In this document: piece after piece, positions 11,577 through 23,001 of the stretch
Position numbering within the stretch: the first letter of the stretch is position 1
Layout: each line of letters opens with the position of its first letter
Assembly: GCA_039707465.1 (NCBI GenBank)
Contig: CM077643.1
Coordinates: 329,099,419-329,163,418, forward strand
Reading direction: 5' to 3'
DNA length: 64,000 nucleotides
DNA from: Rhabdophis nuchalis
Lineage: Eukaryota > Chordata > Lepidosauria > Squamata > Natricidae
The notes under the pieces: generated by a model
What the model saw: only the letters and a program-made list of their open reading frames with translations
The model's database searches: none
What the model was told of the DNA's origin: nothing
Made by a program: the position numbers and the translations under genes

Positions 11577-13920
11577 GATAATAATAATAATAATAATAAT
11601 TTAATTTATAACCCGCTCTCTATCCCAGAAGGGACTCGAGGCGGGGCACAGGGAATTTTAAATACATATAAAATACAAACAGTATACAATAATAAAATGA
11701 AATTAAACTAACCCTGCGCTAAAATCCCATATTAAAACTAACCCCAATCTAAAAAGAGACTACCCTAGGCCGGCCAAGCGAAACAGATGTGTCTTTAATT
11801 TTAGGCGGAAGGAGCGGAGGTCCGTGGTTGTCCTGATATCGGGGGGAAGGTCGTTCCAGAGGGCTGGGCCCGCCACAGAGAAGGCCCTTCCCCTGGGCGT
11901 CACCCGCTGACAAAGTCTAGTGGACGGCACCCAGAGAAGTCCCTCTCTGTGGGAGCGAATCGGCCGTGAGGATGTATGGGGCAGGATCCGATCCCGCAGA
12001 TAGCTAGGTCCCGAGCCATGGAGCGCTTTGAAGATGATGACTAACACCTTGAAGCGCACCCGGAAGACGACAGGTAGCCAGTGCAGCTCGCGCAAGAGCG
12101 GTGTTACGTGGGTGAACCTAGAGGCTCCCATTATTGCTCGCGCGGCTGCGTTCTGGACCAACTGAAGTCTCCGGGTGCACCTCAAGGGGAGCCCCATGTA
12201 GAGAGAGTTGCAATAGTCCAGTCGGGATGTCACGAGAGCATGAGTGACTGTGCGAAGGGCGTCCCGATCCAATAGGGGGCGCAACTGGCGTACCAAGCGA
12301 ACCTGGTAAAACGCCCTCCTGGCCACGGCTGTCACTTGATCTTCCATGGACAGCCGGGTATCCAGGAGGACACCCAAGTTGCGCGCCCCATCCACAGGGG
12401 CAAGATGTTCGCCCCCTATGGCCAGCGATGGAGTCAGCTGGTTGAATCGGGCAGCCGGAAACCACAGCCACTCGGTCTTGGTTGGGTTGAGCCTGAGTCC
12501 GTTACTTCCCATCCAGATCCGCACGGCTTCCAGGCACTGGCACATCACCGCTACGGCATCGTTGGGGTGGTTTGGGGTAGATATATACAGCTGAGTATCA
12601 TCAGCGTAGAGATGATACTCTACCCCAAAACCACGGATGATCTCGCCCAGCGGCTTCATGTATGTGTTGAACAGGAGAGGCGAGAGGACCGACCCCTGAG
12701 GCACCCCACATGTGAGGGGTCTCGGGGTCGACCTCTGCTCTCCTATCAACACAAATTGCGATCGGCCAGAGAGGTAGGAGGAGAACCACCGCAAAACGGT
12801 GCCTCCCACCCCCAACCCCCCCAGCCGATGCAATAGGATACCATGGTCGATGGTATCGAAAGCCGCCGAGAGGTCTAACAGAACCAGGATGGAGGAGCAA
12901 CCCCCATCTCTGGCCCTCCAGAGATCATCCACCAACACGACCAATGCCGTCTCGGTGCTATTCCCGGGCCGAAAGCCGGACTGGCGCGGGTCTAGATAAT
13001 CAACTTCCTCCAGATGCCGGGGAAACTTGTGCCACCACACTCTCAACAACCTTCGCCAGGAAGGGAAGGTTGGAGACTGGACGATAGTTGGTTAATAAAG
13101 ATCCAAAGAGGGCTTCTTGAGGAGGGGCCTCACCATAGCCTCTTTTAGGGAGGCAGGCAAGGAACCCTCACTCAAGGATGCGTTGATAACCTCTTGGAGC
13201 CAGCCTCGTGTCACCTCCCAGGATGCCAGTACAAGCCAGGAGGGACACAGGTCCAATAAACATGTGGTGGCTCGCAGTCGCCCACGTAACCTGTCCATAT
13301 CCTCGGAAGTAACGGAGTCAAACTCCTCCCAAACAAGATCCCCCTCGTGGCAATCCACTGGACCAGCAATGGGGGCTAACTCATTCTGTATCTGAGCGAT
13401 TTTCTCCTGCAGATAAGACACAAATTCCTCTGCTCTACCCTGTAAGGGGGCTTCCCGCACCCTCTGTTGAAGGAGGGTACGGGTCACCCTAAACAGGGCG
13501 GCAGGGCGGTTATCTGCGGATGCTATGAGAGTGGCGCAATGATGGCGTTTGGCCACTCTCAGCGCCACAATGTAAGTCCGTAAATGGGCTCTTACCTGTG
13601 TCCGGTCAGATTCAGAGCGGGTAGACCTCCATCTTCTCTCTAGGCATCTCTTGTGGCGTTTCATCACCCTCAGCTCCTCGGTAAACCAAGGAGCCAGGGT
13701 GGCTCGCCGCCGCAAGAGAGGCCGCAAGGGCGCGACCCGATCCAAGGCTCCCGTGGTCGCAGTATTCCATGCGGCCACGAGGTCCTCCATCGGGGCGCGG
13801 GTCAGGGGTACAGGAAGTGGCCCAAGCGCCGCTTGGAACCCATCTGGGTCCATCAGGCGCCTGGGGCGGAACCAGATTGGTAACTCAGGTTCCACCTCCC
13901 CGCGGAGGGGAGATGCTCCT
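11577..13920 (-). mobile_element. L2 LINE, 5'-truncated, reverse transcriptase broken
   Basis: This 2.3-kb minus-strand copy ends in an (AAT)n tail at 11577-11602. Its 5' end at about 13920 lies just after the endonuclease region. Two open segments in the same frame, 13895-13092 and 13049-11760, cover the linker, the reverse transcriptase and the C-terminal region. RT motifs seen include DLSAAFDTIDHGILL, GVPQGSVLSPLLF and YADDTQLY with both catalytic Asp. Small indels between 13092 and 13049 and a stop break the protein when compared with the copy at 48268-51378, although the original frame is regained. The family's usual role is target-primed reverse transcription. Confidence 0.9.
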
Positions 13921-14119
13921 TAGTTAATACTGGAGTTATTGAGAAAGAACTATAAACTTCAACTGTGTCCTTATTTCAGATATGCATCTTGAGTATCGTT
14001 ATTTTTGTCAAAGCAGAGCTCTGCAATTCTGCCTGAAAATATTTTATCAGTGAGATTTCTAGATCCCATCCAGAAATCCAGTTTGGCGATGGCCATCTGT
14101 TGTTTCCCCAAAATACGAA

Positions 14120-14335
14120 AGAGTGACGCAGTGTTTCGAATGCAGTACTGCAGGATACTTCTGCTGACTGCCAGCTGCCAGCAGTTTGGCAGTTTGAGTC
14201 TCACTGGCTCAAAGTTGATCAGCTTCCCATTCTTTCCAACTCGGTAAAATGAGGACCCAGATTGTTGGGGACTGTATGTTGACACTGTAAACTAGTTAGG
14301 GAGAGCTGGAAAGCATTGTGAAGCAATATAGAATT
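14120..14335 (+). mobile_element. tRNA-derived SINE, plus orientation
   Basis: The head carries degraded pol III boxes (an A-box-like GACGCAGTG and a B-box-like AGTTTGAGTCTC). The body has the characteristic GGTAAAATGAGGACCCAGAT and AAACT-GTTAGGGAGAGCTG segments and an AAGC-ATATA end. It is the same family as the copy at 33576-33817. Confidence 0.65.
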
Positions 14336-14344
14336 AGAAATAAC

Positions 14345-14480
14345 AGAATTATATGCCACTTCACAGTGCTTTTACAGCCCTCTCTAAGTGGTTTACAGAA
14401 TCAGCATATGGCCCACAACAATTTTGGGTCCTCATTTTACCCACCTCGGAAGAATAGAGGACTGTGAGTCAATATACAAT
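14345..14480 (-). mobile_element. tRNA-derived SINE, inverted partial copy
   Basis: The segment TGCCACTTCACAGTGC through GGGTCCTCATTTTACCCACC is the reverse of the body of the neighbouring SINE, so the two lie tail to tail. A plus-oriented SINE tail (AGTCTAAGTGCTATTGC) resumes on the far side of the hAT miniature at 14929, so the locus is a mosaic of at least two copies. Confidence 0.55.
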
Positions 14481-14489
14481 AGTCTAAGT

Positions 14490-14928
14490 CCTTGATGGTG
14501 AACCTATGGCATGCGTGCCAAAGGTGGCACACTGAGCCATTTCTGAGGGCACGCAAGATGTTCCCCTGTCAGCTCCAGCACGCATGCACACGCTGGCCAG
14601 CTGATTGTCGGCCTTGATTTTCAGCAGGTTTTTTGTCCTCTGGAGGCTTCAGGAAAGCCTCCAGAGAGCAAAAAATGGACTTACCGGGCCCACCAGAAGT
14701 TGGAAAATGGGCTGTCTCCGGCCTTCGGCTGGCCTCTGGGAGGGGGGGCATTTTCACCCTTCCCAGGCTCCAAGAAAGTTGTGTGTGTATGTGTGGGGCA
14801 GCAGGGTGGGGTGTCACGCATGCATGCACAGGGGGCATGACATGGGGGATTAAATTATGGGGGTGGGCACCTGAGTGTGTGCAATATTGTGCTTTTGGCA
14901 CCCGAGGCAAAAAAGGTTCACCATCACT
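14490..14928. mobile_element. hAT-like miniature element with GATGGTGAACC ends
   Basis: The inverted ends are TTGATGGTGAACCT on the left and AGGTT-CACCATCACT on the right (A-run variant). A direct repeat AGTCTAAGT flanks the element at 14481-14489 and 14929-14937 and fits a hAT-size TSD. The interior is GC-rich and rich in CATGCA/GGCAC motifs. It belongs with the longer-diverged copy at 40752-41138. The open frames inside are composition artefacts. Confidence 0.65.
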
Positions 14929-15549
14929 AGTCTAAGTGCTATTGCTATTATCAGCTGACAAGATTTTTGTTCTATAACGTAGAAAGGGCTTGTAACAGAT
15001 TCTGGGGGCTTGTTTTTAGTTCCTCTATGCCAGTGGTCGGCAAACCGCGGCTCGCGAGCCAGGACTGGCTCTTTGGCCCCTCGAGTGCGGCTCTTCCTTC
15101 AACTAGCCACGGGCAGACCCCGGGAGCCGCACGCCCACCTTCCTCCTCCCGCAGCGTGTGGCCGTGCGGGCGTGCGGGGTGAGGACCCAAGGCTGCGACT
15201 ATCTAAACGTCCCGGAGGCCGTCCGGGTGCCGCACGCCGAACTCCCTCCCCGTCCGTGCGGCGGGCAGCCCTGGAAAATGCCCCTCGAACAGCAGGCGGC
15301 TGTTGCTGTTGGTGCTGCTGCTCCCGAGCCCTGCAGTTCTCGCTGTCCGAGGTCGCCCGGCAGGCGCATCGGGCAGGACGAAAGGGGAAGGGTCCCGCGG
15401 CTCCCCCTCAAAAGGGGGAGGGCCCCGACGAGCCAAGGCTCCCAACGGAGAGAGCCGAAGCAAAGCCGAAAACCCAGCAGCGGCCAAGGAAAAAGCCGCC
15501 CGCAAAAGATCGCTGGCTCGCCTGGCCTACTCCGGAGCATTGCTGGTGG

Positions 15550-16480
15550 GCGTGGGAGGGAGGGGAGGGGAAGAGGAGAACCCCTCTTTTTTCCATCCTT
15601 TCTCTCTCTCTCTCTGCCTTCTTTTGCAACAGTTTTATCTTGGGGGGGAGAGGAAACAATGAAAAGCAAAACACACAAAAAATCAAAATTGTTGCAAGGA
15701 GCGCCTTTCCTTCCCAACGCAGCGAGCACGCCAAAGCTCTGGGAGAGCGGGGGAAGGAGGGAGGGAAATAACCCGGGGGTGGGAAGGGGGGAAGAAGAGG
15801 AGATGGAGAAGGTGGCACGGGGGGGGGGAAGAGGAGGTGGGCGCCCGCTGGCAAAGAGAGAGAGAGAGAAAGAGAAAGAAGAAGAAAGAGAGGAAAGAAG
15901 AGATAAATTGGGGAGGGGGAGGCAGAAGGAAGTTTCTTCGCTGTCTCAAAGCACAAATCTTCCCCCCTCGATTCGGATGGGCTTCCTTCCCCGAGTGGGA
16001 GGAAATGAGGAGGGGCTGGGAAGGCAGACTTTCCTTCCAACTGGTGCTTTCTGCAAGAGGGGGGGAGGAGGGACAAATGCGGAGAGGAAGTGCGGAGAGA
16101 AGAGGAAGGAGGGAGGGAAGAGAGAGAGAGGAGCGGGGGAGAAGAAGAGGGAGGAGGAGGAGGAAGAAGTGGAAGGAAAAGCGGAAAGAGGGAAGAATGT
16201 GGAGAGAATGCCAAGAGAGGAAGACGAAGGGAGTAGAGTAAGAGGTGGAAGGGAAAAAACGGAGGAGGAAGGAATGCAGACAGAGAGCCCCAAGAAGAAA
16301 GAAGAAGAGGGGTGGAGGCAGAGAATGAAGGAGGAGGAGGAGTAAGAAGAAAGAAAGAAAAATGAAGAAAAGGAGAGCCACCAAGAGGAAGAGGAGGAAA
16401 AAGTAGGGACAAGGAAGAAGAGGATGATGATGAAGAAGAAAAGCAAGAGGAAGGAAGAGTGAAGAAAGGATGGAGAGAAA
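15550..16480. repeat. Purine-rich (GGA/GAA) tract inside the hAT element
   Basis: The plus strand is dominated by G and A for over 900 bases, with GAGGAGGAGG, GAAGAAG and GGGAGG units. It leaves open all plus frames (E/R/K-rich) and minus frames (S/P/L/F-rich), including a frame of 395 codons from 15158 and one of 360 codons on the minus strand. These are composition effects and I do not call a protein. Confidence 0.75.
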
Positions 16481-16736
16481 GACAAACCACTCAGGGGCTA
16501 CAAGAACATCGATTTACCTATTTTTATTTTACGGATGTATTTGTGTTCCACCTTAATAACTCCAGGCACTAAAACAGACTTGCAAGCCCTTCCTCTTTTT
16601 CCCTCTAACAACCCTGTGAGGTGGGCTGGGAGAGAATTAAATCCCCATGTTCAACAACCTTCGGTGGCTAATGTTGAGCAGGGGACTCTGCAATCCTCAT
16701 ACATGCAGACCAGTTGCCCAGCTCCCAAATTTTGAT

Positions 16737-17732
16737 CGGATTCAAAGCGTAAAAGCAGTGAGATACCAAATAGGTGAATTTTATGATGCTCTTTTCGAAA
16801 TATCAGAACTTTCCGAAGATCCACAAATTAAAAGCGAGGCAGAATCTCTTGGAAATGCCATGAAAGACTATAAATTTTTAGTATCACTGGTTTTTTGGTA
16901 CGATTTACTGTTCCAAGTCAATTATGTAAGCAAGGAACTTCAAAGTAAATCTGTAGATGTATCCATTGCACTTTCTTCATTTGAAATTTTTTTAAAATGG
17001 TTAAGCGACTACAGAAATACTGGATTCGAACAAGTTTTAGTTCAAGCAAAAATTCTTGCACAAGATTTGGAAATATCTACAGAATTTCAAAATAAAACGC
17101 TTCGAAAAAGAAAGAAACATTTCAATTATGAAGGCGATGATGAACCTATTGTAGATCCGATAAATGCATACAAGATATCTTTTTTAATTTTGTTTTAGAT
17201 AAAGCTACAGAATCATTAAAAGATCGTTTTGAACAATTGAAAAATCATAATGACTTATTTGGGTTTCTGGGAAAATATGGAAAAAGAAGCACTTCAAAAA
17301 CATGCAGCTAAATTAGAAATTTCTCTAACAAATTCTAGGTTCACAGAAAATGATGCACCAATAGTGAAGGAAGCTGATATAAATGGAAAAATGTTAGTTG
17401 AAAAAATGGAAGCTTTAAAATCTATCCTTCCATCAGAATTTTTTGAAAATCCATTTGAAATGTTCAAATTTTTATCGGAAAATGACAGAGCAACGGCATT
17501 TCCAAACTTGTTTATTGCTCTCCGAATATATTTAACAATTCCAGTGAGCGTTGCTTCTGGAGAGAGATCGTTTTCCAGGCTAAAACTAATAAAAAACTAT
17601 CTGAGATCGACAATGACTCAGGATAGATTAAATAGTTTAGCAATTATGTTGATTGAAAGTGAAGAAGCAAGGAAATTGGATTTTCAAACTATTTTAGAAG
17701 AATTTACGGAACAAAAACTTAGAAATATGTAA
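16737..17732 (+). pseudogene. hAT transposase, C-terminal half, frameshifted
   Basis: The open segments 16647-17198 and 17250-17732 are joined by about 90 bases in a different frame, so two compensating frameshifts have occurred. The sequence from FDRIQSVKAVRYQ onward looks like the middle of a hAT transposase of the ZMYM1/DUF4371-like kind. The last segment shows the hAT C-terminal dimerisation domain: LFIALRIYLTIPVS, then SGERSFSRLKLIKN and a DRLNSLAIMLIE helix, ending at 17730. The zinc-finger N terminus and the first catalytic region are not seen. It could only have been active in an ancestral form. Confidence 0.8.
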
Positions 17733-17957
17733 ATTCATATATTCATATTCAATGATGTAAATTTATATTCAATAAAATGTAATTGTTTTTGTATTTTGTG
17801 TATTTTTATTTTTTAATGTATGTAGAAGTTTACCTATCTTATGATCCATGATATTTGATTTATATATATATTGAATTTGCATTTTATTTAAATATTTAAT
17901 ATATAGAGGGCCCTGCAAAAAAAATCCAATTGGGCCCCGCACTTATTGGATCCGGGC

Positions 17958-17960
<3 letters not shown>

Positions 17961-17994
<34 letters not shown>

Positions 17995-18110
17995 GACAGA
18001 TGGGTGGAGGGAGGAGAGAGAAACAGATACAGAGAGAGAGAGAGACAAAAAGAGAGAGAAAGAGAAAGAAAAAGAAAGTGAGAGAGAGAGAGAGAAAGAA
18101 AGAAAGAACT
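17961..18110. repeat. (CA)n and (GA)n microsatellites
   Basis: There is a run of 16 CA units at 17961-17992, followed after a short spacer by imperfect GA/GAAA repeats from about 18013 to 18107. Both lie within the hAT element. Confidence 0.9.
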
Positions 18111-18613
18111 TATGACCACAATTGAGCCCAAAATTCTGGTTGCTAAGCAGGACCATCATTAAATGAGTTTCACCACATTTTCCAAGTTGGCCACGCCCAC
18201 CCAGTCACATGACCGCTGAGCCACTCCCATAGAACAGGCCACACCTTTTGGCTCTCAAAAGAAATTTCAGTCGTGGTACTTTTGATATTTGGCTCTCTTG
18301 ACTAATAAGTTTGCCCACCACTGCTCTATGCTATTCTAGTAACTATTTTCTACTCCTTTTTGCACCTGACTCATTGATAAAAATAAATTTGGCTAGCTAC
18401 CAAGGTCATTGCCTTTCCAACTGAAGTAATCTCTGTAGCTAAATTGCTTGCTGTTTCATTCTGTACTAAGGTATATAAACAGAATAGACCTATTGATCAA
18501 TCAACTGGGGTAATCTCTAAGGCAATTTCTTCATCATGCTGGAAGAATAGCATGAGGAGAAAATAGAACAGTAATCTTTTGCATGGAAGAACTATGAAAA
18601 CAAAGTGAGAGAA

Positions 18614-18786
18614 GGGCCCTTGGTGCTCTCTGAGATTGCTTGTTTTCTTACAGATGTTTCATTCCCAAGCAAGGTCACATCACCAGTGATAGACTAGACC
18701 AGTGACTAGCACTGATGATGTTTTCTAGTTTGGGTAATGAAACATCTGCAACTAAACAAGCAAGCTCAGAGAGAACCAAGGACCCC
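18614..18786. mobile_element. Palindromic repeat with hammerhead-like core
   Basis: The left arm (GGGCCCTTGGTGCTCTCTGA onward) and the right arm (ending AGAGAACCAAGGACCCC) are inverted repeats of about 75 bp. On the plus strand of the right arm, CTGATGA (18712-18718) is followed by a possible stem and then GAAAC (18739-18743), the conserved strands of a hammerhead ribozyme. One extra base lies between CTGATGA and the stem, and stem II has decayed. The left arm has CTGGTGA on the opposite strand. A Penelope-like origin is an inference. Confidence 0.5.
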
Positions 18787-18789
18787 CTC

Positions 18790-19490
18790 ATGTCAATCCT
18801 GAGCTATAAGTATTCTCCTTTATTAGAGAGAAAGAGAATATGGTTGCGGTTGTTTACTTTTGTGACATGGGCAGAATTAAATATATTATTGAGGGATATA
18901 ATTTTATCATAAAGATATCATAAATTATATTTCAAATTAAAATACATTATATTCTGTCAGAGTCTCAAAAACCAAGTAGGGTCCCATTTGTGTGCTATAT
19001 GCATTTCCTTTGGGGGGGAAATGCACTGGTGTTCTCATTCGCTCCTTTGACCTAGTTATAACTTTGGTCACTAAATGAAAGGTTGTAGTACCTGCATTCC
19101 AAAAGCTCCTATAACAGTTCAATTTTATGGGTTTTTTAAAAAAATAGGGTTATCAACCAGTCTTTTTTTCTTCATTTATGCACAGCCTAGTACACCCTGA
19201 AACTCGGTGTCTAAAAAAATCTATTTTGAATATATCTTTACCGATTCTATTTTAAAACAATGACTAAATGTACACATTTTGTCACTTCAGTCTCCTTCTC
19301 CAACACACTCTGTACAATTTAGTTCTATATTCCATATGATTTGAAGAATTCAGAATTTGAAAGTTTTTCTTTTGGTCTTGTAATCTATAGTAGAATTAGA
19401 AGAGCTAGTTCCCATGCTGTTGTTTCACATACAATATGATATTTCCCCTGATAATATTGAGTACTTATGGGGTTGTGCTTTACATACAGA
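18790..19490. other. Intergenic, no feature recognised
   Basis: AT-rich DNA with short chance frames only. Confidence 0.45.
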
Positions 19491-19493
19491 GTA

Positions 19494-20537
19494 CCGTATT
19501 TTTCGGAGTATAAGATGCACCTTTTTTCCTCTAAAAAGAGGCTGAAAATCTGGTGCATCTTATACATCGAATACAGCTTTTTTTTTACCTCCTGAACCCC
19601 CCCCCCCCCTTCACCAAAATGGCCATGTGCATACCCTTATGGAGGCTTCCAGAGAGCTCCTGGATGGCTGGGGAGGGCAGAAATGAGCAAAAAACAGGGC
19701 GTTTCTGCACCCCCCAGCCCCCAGCAGCACTCTATAAGCCTCCATAAGGCTATGCATGCTATTTTTTTTTACCAAAAAATGGCCCGTTTTCACGATAAAT
19801 GTGCCAGGTTTTTGCTTTTTTTGACCCACCCAACCCCCAGGAGCACTTTGCAAACCCCCCCCCCCCAGAAGGCTATTCATGCCTTTTATTTGAAAAAACA
19901 ACGGGCCCATTTTCGTGAAAAACAGACCGTTTGGGAGAGGTTTGCAAAGTGCAGAAAGGGTTTTTTTTCCCCTTTTGGAAAGCTGTTTAGTTAGAGTGAT
20001 TGATGACACTTACATTGATCAAGTATTGTGCCTGCAGAAACAAAGATTTGTTCCAAAGGTGGTCAGTGATTTCCTTCTCCAGCACATGGGTAAATACACC
20101 TGGAAACATCTACCTACCTACCTACTCTCTCTCCCTACCTATCTACTGTATTTCTCTTTCTCTCTCTATTTCTCTCTCTCTATCCCTCTACCTACCTATC
20201 TACTGTATTTCTCTCCCCTCTCTATATACCTACCTACCTACTCTCTTCTCTCCCTACTTATCTACTGTATTTCTCTATTTCTCTCCCTCTATCCCTCTAC
20301 TTACCTATCTACACTCTCTCTCTACCTACCTATTGTATTTCTCTCTCTCCCTCCCTCCCTCTACCTACCTACCTACTCTCTCTCTTTCTCTACCTACCTA
20401 CTGCATTTCTCTCTCTTTCTCTCCCCCTCTATCCCTCTATCTACCTACCTACCTACCTTTTTTTTTTAAATTGCCTCTTCAAAATCTGGGTGGGTCTTAT
20501 ACTCTGGTATAAGACACTTATACTCCAAAAAATATGG
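19494..20537. mobile_element. TA-flanked non-autonomous DNA transposon, copy 1
   Basis: The inverted ends CCGTATTTTTCGGAGTATAA (left) and the reverse complement of a related CCATATTTTTTGGAGTATAA (right) are flanked by TA on both sides (19492-19493 and 20538-20539), as expected for Tc1/mariner-type insertion. The interior has short C-rich and A-rich segments and about 350 bp of CTAC/CTCT repeats. It has no transposase. An inverted second copy is at 59823-60944. Confidence 0.7.
20109..20459. repeat. (CTAC)n/(CTCT)n compound microsatellite
   Basis: Blocks of CTACCTAC alternate with CTCTCTCT and a recurring CTGTATTTCTCT spacer, giving a higher-order unit of roughly 60-70 bp. All three frames stay open and spell Leu/Pro/Ser/Tyr-rich peptides, which are not genes. 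The related element at 59823-60944 carries the same array inverted. Confidence 0.85.
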
Positions 20538-20622
20538 TATGTTATTGCCCATCCCTGAAAATATTTTACTTTCAGTGGTTTATGAGAAATTAGTTACGTG
20601 GAAGCTTAGTTAATTTAAAATA

Positions 20623-21164
20623 TACTATATTGCCAAAAGTATTTGCTCACCCATCCAAATAATCAATCAGGTGTTCCAATCACTTCCATGGCCGCAGGTG
20701 TATAAAATCAAGTATCTAGGCATGCAGATTGTTTTTACAAACATTTGTGAAAGAATGGGCCACACTCAGGAGCTCAGTGTGGAACTGTGATAGGATGCCA
20801 CCTGTGCAATAAATCCAGTCGTGAAATTTCCTCGCTCCTAAATATTCCACAGTCAACTGCCAGCTGTATTATAAGAACGTGGAAGTGTTTGGAAATGACA
20901 GCAACTCAGCCACGAAATGGTAGGCCACATAAACTGACGGAGCGGAGTCAGCGGATGCTGAGGTACATAGTGCGAAGAGGTCGCCAACGCTCTGCAGAGT
21001 CAATCACTACAGACCTCCAAACTTCATGTGGCCTTCAGATTAGCTCAAGAACAGTGTGCAGTAGACCGACATCATATTGAACCCTATGGTTAGGAATGGG
21101 GTCACTTACTGTAAGTTCGTTTGCGAGTAAAGGCTGATGAGCGAATACTTTTGGCAATATAGTG
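20623..21164 (+). mobile_element. Tc1-like transposon, internally deleted
   Basis: The ends carry CTATATTGCCAAAAGTAT and its complement ATACTTTTGGCAATATAG. TA dinucleotides flank the element at 20621-20622 and 21165-21166. It holds the N-terminal third of a Tc1-type transposase followed directly by the 3' end, so about 1 kb including the DDE catalytic region is missing. The ends are nearly identical to each other, which suggests a fairly young copy. Confidence 0.85.
20787..21080 (+). pseudogene. Tc1-like transposase, N-terminal DNA-binding part
   Basis: The open frame of 97 residues matches the paired-type double helix-turn-helix of Tc1 transposases. Motifs are KSSREISSLLNIPQST (first HTH), an RNGRPHKLTERSQRML linker with the GRP box, and SAESITTDLQTS (second HTH). 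It then runs into unrelated sequence and stops at 21078-21080. The catalytic DD34E domain is deleted, so it cannot transpose. The start codon is uncertain because the natural start should lie slightly upstream. Confidence 0.8.
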
Positions 21165-22993
21165 TATGTTTAGAAGCCAGCAGAACACTAGAATCACATA
21201 ACTACTGAGGTTTCCATGTGGTTTTCAGAGGCTGAACATATATATCATCATTCACATTTTCTAAAATAGTCACAAAATGCATATGGAAAGCATGCAATGT
21301 CTATTACAAAGTTGCATTCTTCATTTTTCTAATTTTCCAATGGATGCCCCTGCTCCTTCCCTTTTAAAAATGGAAATAAATCTATTGTGTGTGATAATTT
21401 AATAGTTGTGATAATTTAGATAGGATAAGATAACAATTTGTACCAGGCTTAGATTATTCTTTTTCCTACATTTCCAAAAGAATTCAATCACCTATTTAGA
21501 TTCCTTAATCATTGGTTTTCAGTTCCTGTGGTGAACAGTCCAATTTTTCAGTAATCAACTACTACTGATTGTAGAAAATAAGTCATACCTAAGTTGAATA
21601 TAGTGTTAGAGTACCAATGCTCAACCAAATTTGGATTTGGAAACACACCAGTGCTTTCTCTTTCAACTGCATATAATCCTACCTTCTTATATGGATAAAA
21701 GTTATAAGTATATGGTGTAAGTATATAAAGATATACTGCTAATGGTATGCAGTTTTCTGTTTGAACAGGAGCTTGGACTACAAGATCTCCAAGGTCCCTT
21801 CCAACTCTTATTCTGTTATTCTATTAAAAAGACATTCATTCATTCATTTATATTCTGTATGTATTGTCCAGTTCCTTAATACCCCAGCTTTCAAACTAGC
21901 TTCACACATGTAATAAAACCCAGTATTTACATACAATTTGTATAGAATCTTGTTTCCCCCAAGATTCATACAGCCTCTGCTTTGTTGGGGTTTCAAAGGG
22001 CCCTGAAGACCTCATTCATTGACGAAGCCTTTGGAAAGCATAATTGAAGAACCCTCTTCTCTTCGCATACTTTTTTCCCTTTGTTCCCATCACACTTAGA
22101 CATTTCTGCCATCTTTTGGGGGGGGGGGGGGGGCAGAATTCTTATTTTAAATGTTAACCATTTGTAAACCATCCGAAGTAACACGAGTTGGCCAGGATAT
22201 ATATTTAACAAATTCTTAACATATCATTAGAACCTATTAATTTGTAATACATTTAATACTGCACATGTCATTTTGGAAGTCTCAAGAAATTCCAGACCAG
22301 AATCCTTTAGTTACATAATGTTTAATTTTTCTTCAGTTCATTCTTTTCATAATGACACCACAACAGTCTGTTTACAACAAACTGCTCAGTCTTTTACTCT
22401 CAAGAAAGAAGAGCAAATCATTCCAAAAATAGCACACTTAATAGTTTGAACCTACTATTTGACTCTCTTCGAGAAAAGAAAGAAAGAAAAACATACTGCA
22501 GACTGTTGCAAGTGAGAAATCCCTTCAAGGGCAATTATGTTTTAGCTACTCTGAGGCATCCTATTTTACACATATTCTTGCAGCAGTTCTAATGATATTA
22601 AATGTTGGTCTTGCCAAACAGATATTGTCTTAAATGCCGCAACAGCTAAACTCTCTCTTAATTGAACAAAAAGCTGTTTGTGTCACAAAATAACAAAAAG
22701 GTATTTAACAAAATACACATAAAAATGTGCACCCCTCCTGCAGGCACAGCCATAAATATGAACTAGACAAAAAACATTTACTTTAATGAAATTGTGTCAT
22801 CTTGTTAAAGCAGAAATGCGCATCATTTTTAGAAATGCACAAAAAGTTGTGGGACTACTCGTATATAAAAGATATCGAGAGAAACACAATTTTAAATGAC
22901 AGAGTAATTGTTCTAATTTTTTTCAACATACATATCCATTTTCCCTTCACAAAAAAAGCATCAAGTATAACTGGATAAAATATTCATAAATTA
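21165..22993. other. Intergenic with one CR1 tail
   Basis: The only recognised repeat is a plus-oriented CR1 3' end at about 21755-21825 (GCTTGGACTACAAGATCTCC, then CAAGGTCCCTTCCAAC and a TTCTGTTATTCTATT tail). A G15 run lies at about 22119-22133. No coding exon was recognised. Confidence 0.55.
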
Positions 22994-23001
22994 GGTTAGA
23001 G

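Larger units (their letters stand above)
15031..18323 (+). mobile_element. hAT DNA transposon, 3.3 kb, decayed
   Basis: The ends CAGTGGTCGGCAAAC (left) and GTTTGCCCACCACTG (right) are inverted repeats with one mismatch in 15. A perfect 8-bp TSD CTCTATGC lies at 15023-15030 and 18324-18331. The right third holds a broken hAT transposase (16737-17732). The left part is unusual: a GC- and CpG-rich block (about 15060-15560) followed by nearly 1 kb of purine-rich DNA (15550-16480). A (CA)n/(GA)n stretch lies at 17961-18110. The N-terminal part of the transposase is missing. Confidence 0.85.

Noticed and set aside
12081..13395. Plus-strand frames of 64-166 codons across 12081-13395 and 48589-49882
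   Set aside because: They are antisense shadows of the L2 reverse transcriptase.
15158..16345. 395-codon plus-strand and 360-codon minus-strand open frames
   Set aside because: They lie in CpG-rich then purine-rich DNA of a hAT element. Stop codons are rare on both strands because of base composition, and no domain is visible.
20109..20459. CRISPR-like regular repeats
   Set aside because: The spacers are themselves repetitive, and the organism is a vertebrate.
19915..20512. Open frames rich in Leu-Pro-Thr-Tyr, also at 59820-60450
   Set aside because: They are translations of CTAC/CTCT microsatellites in a non-coding transposon.
21128..21150. GCTGATGAGCGAATAC as a hammerhead core
   Set aside because: It is part of the Tc1-like terminal region and no GAAA strand or stems follow.
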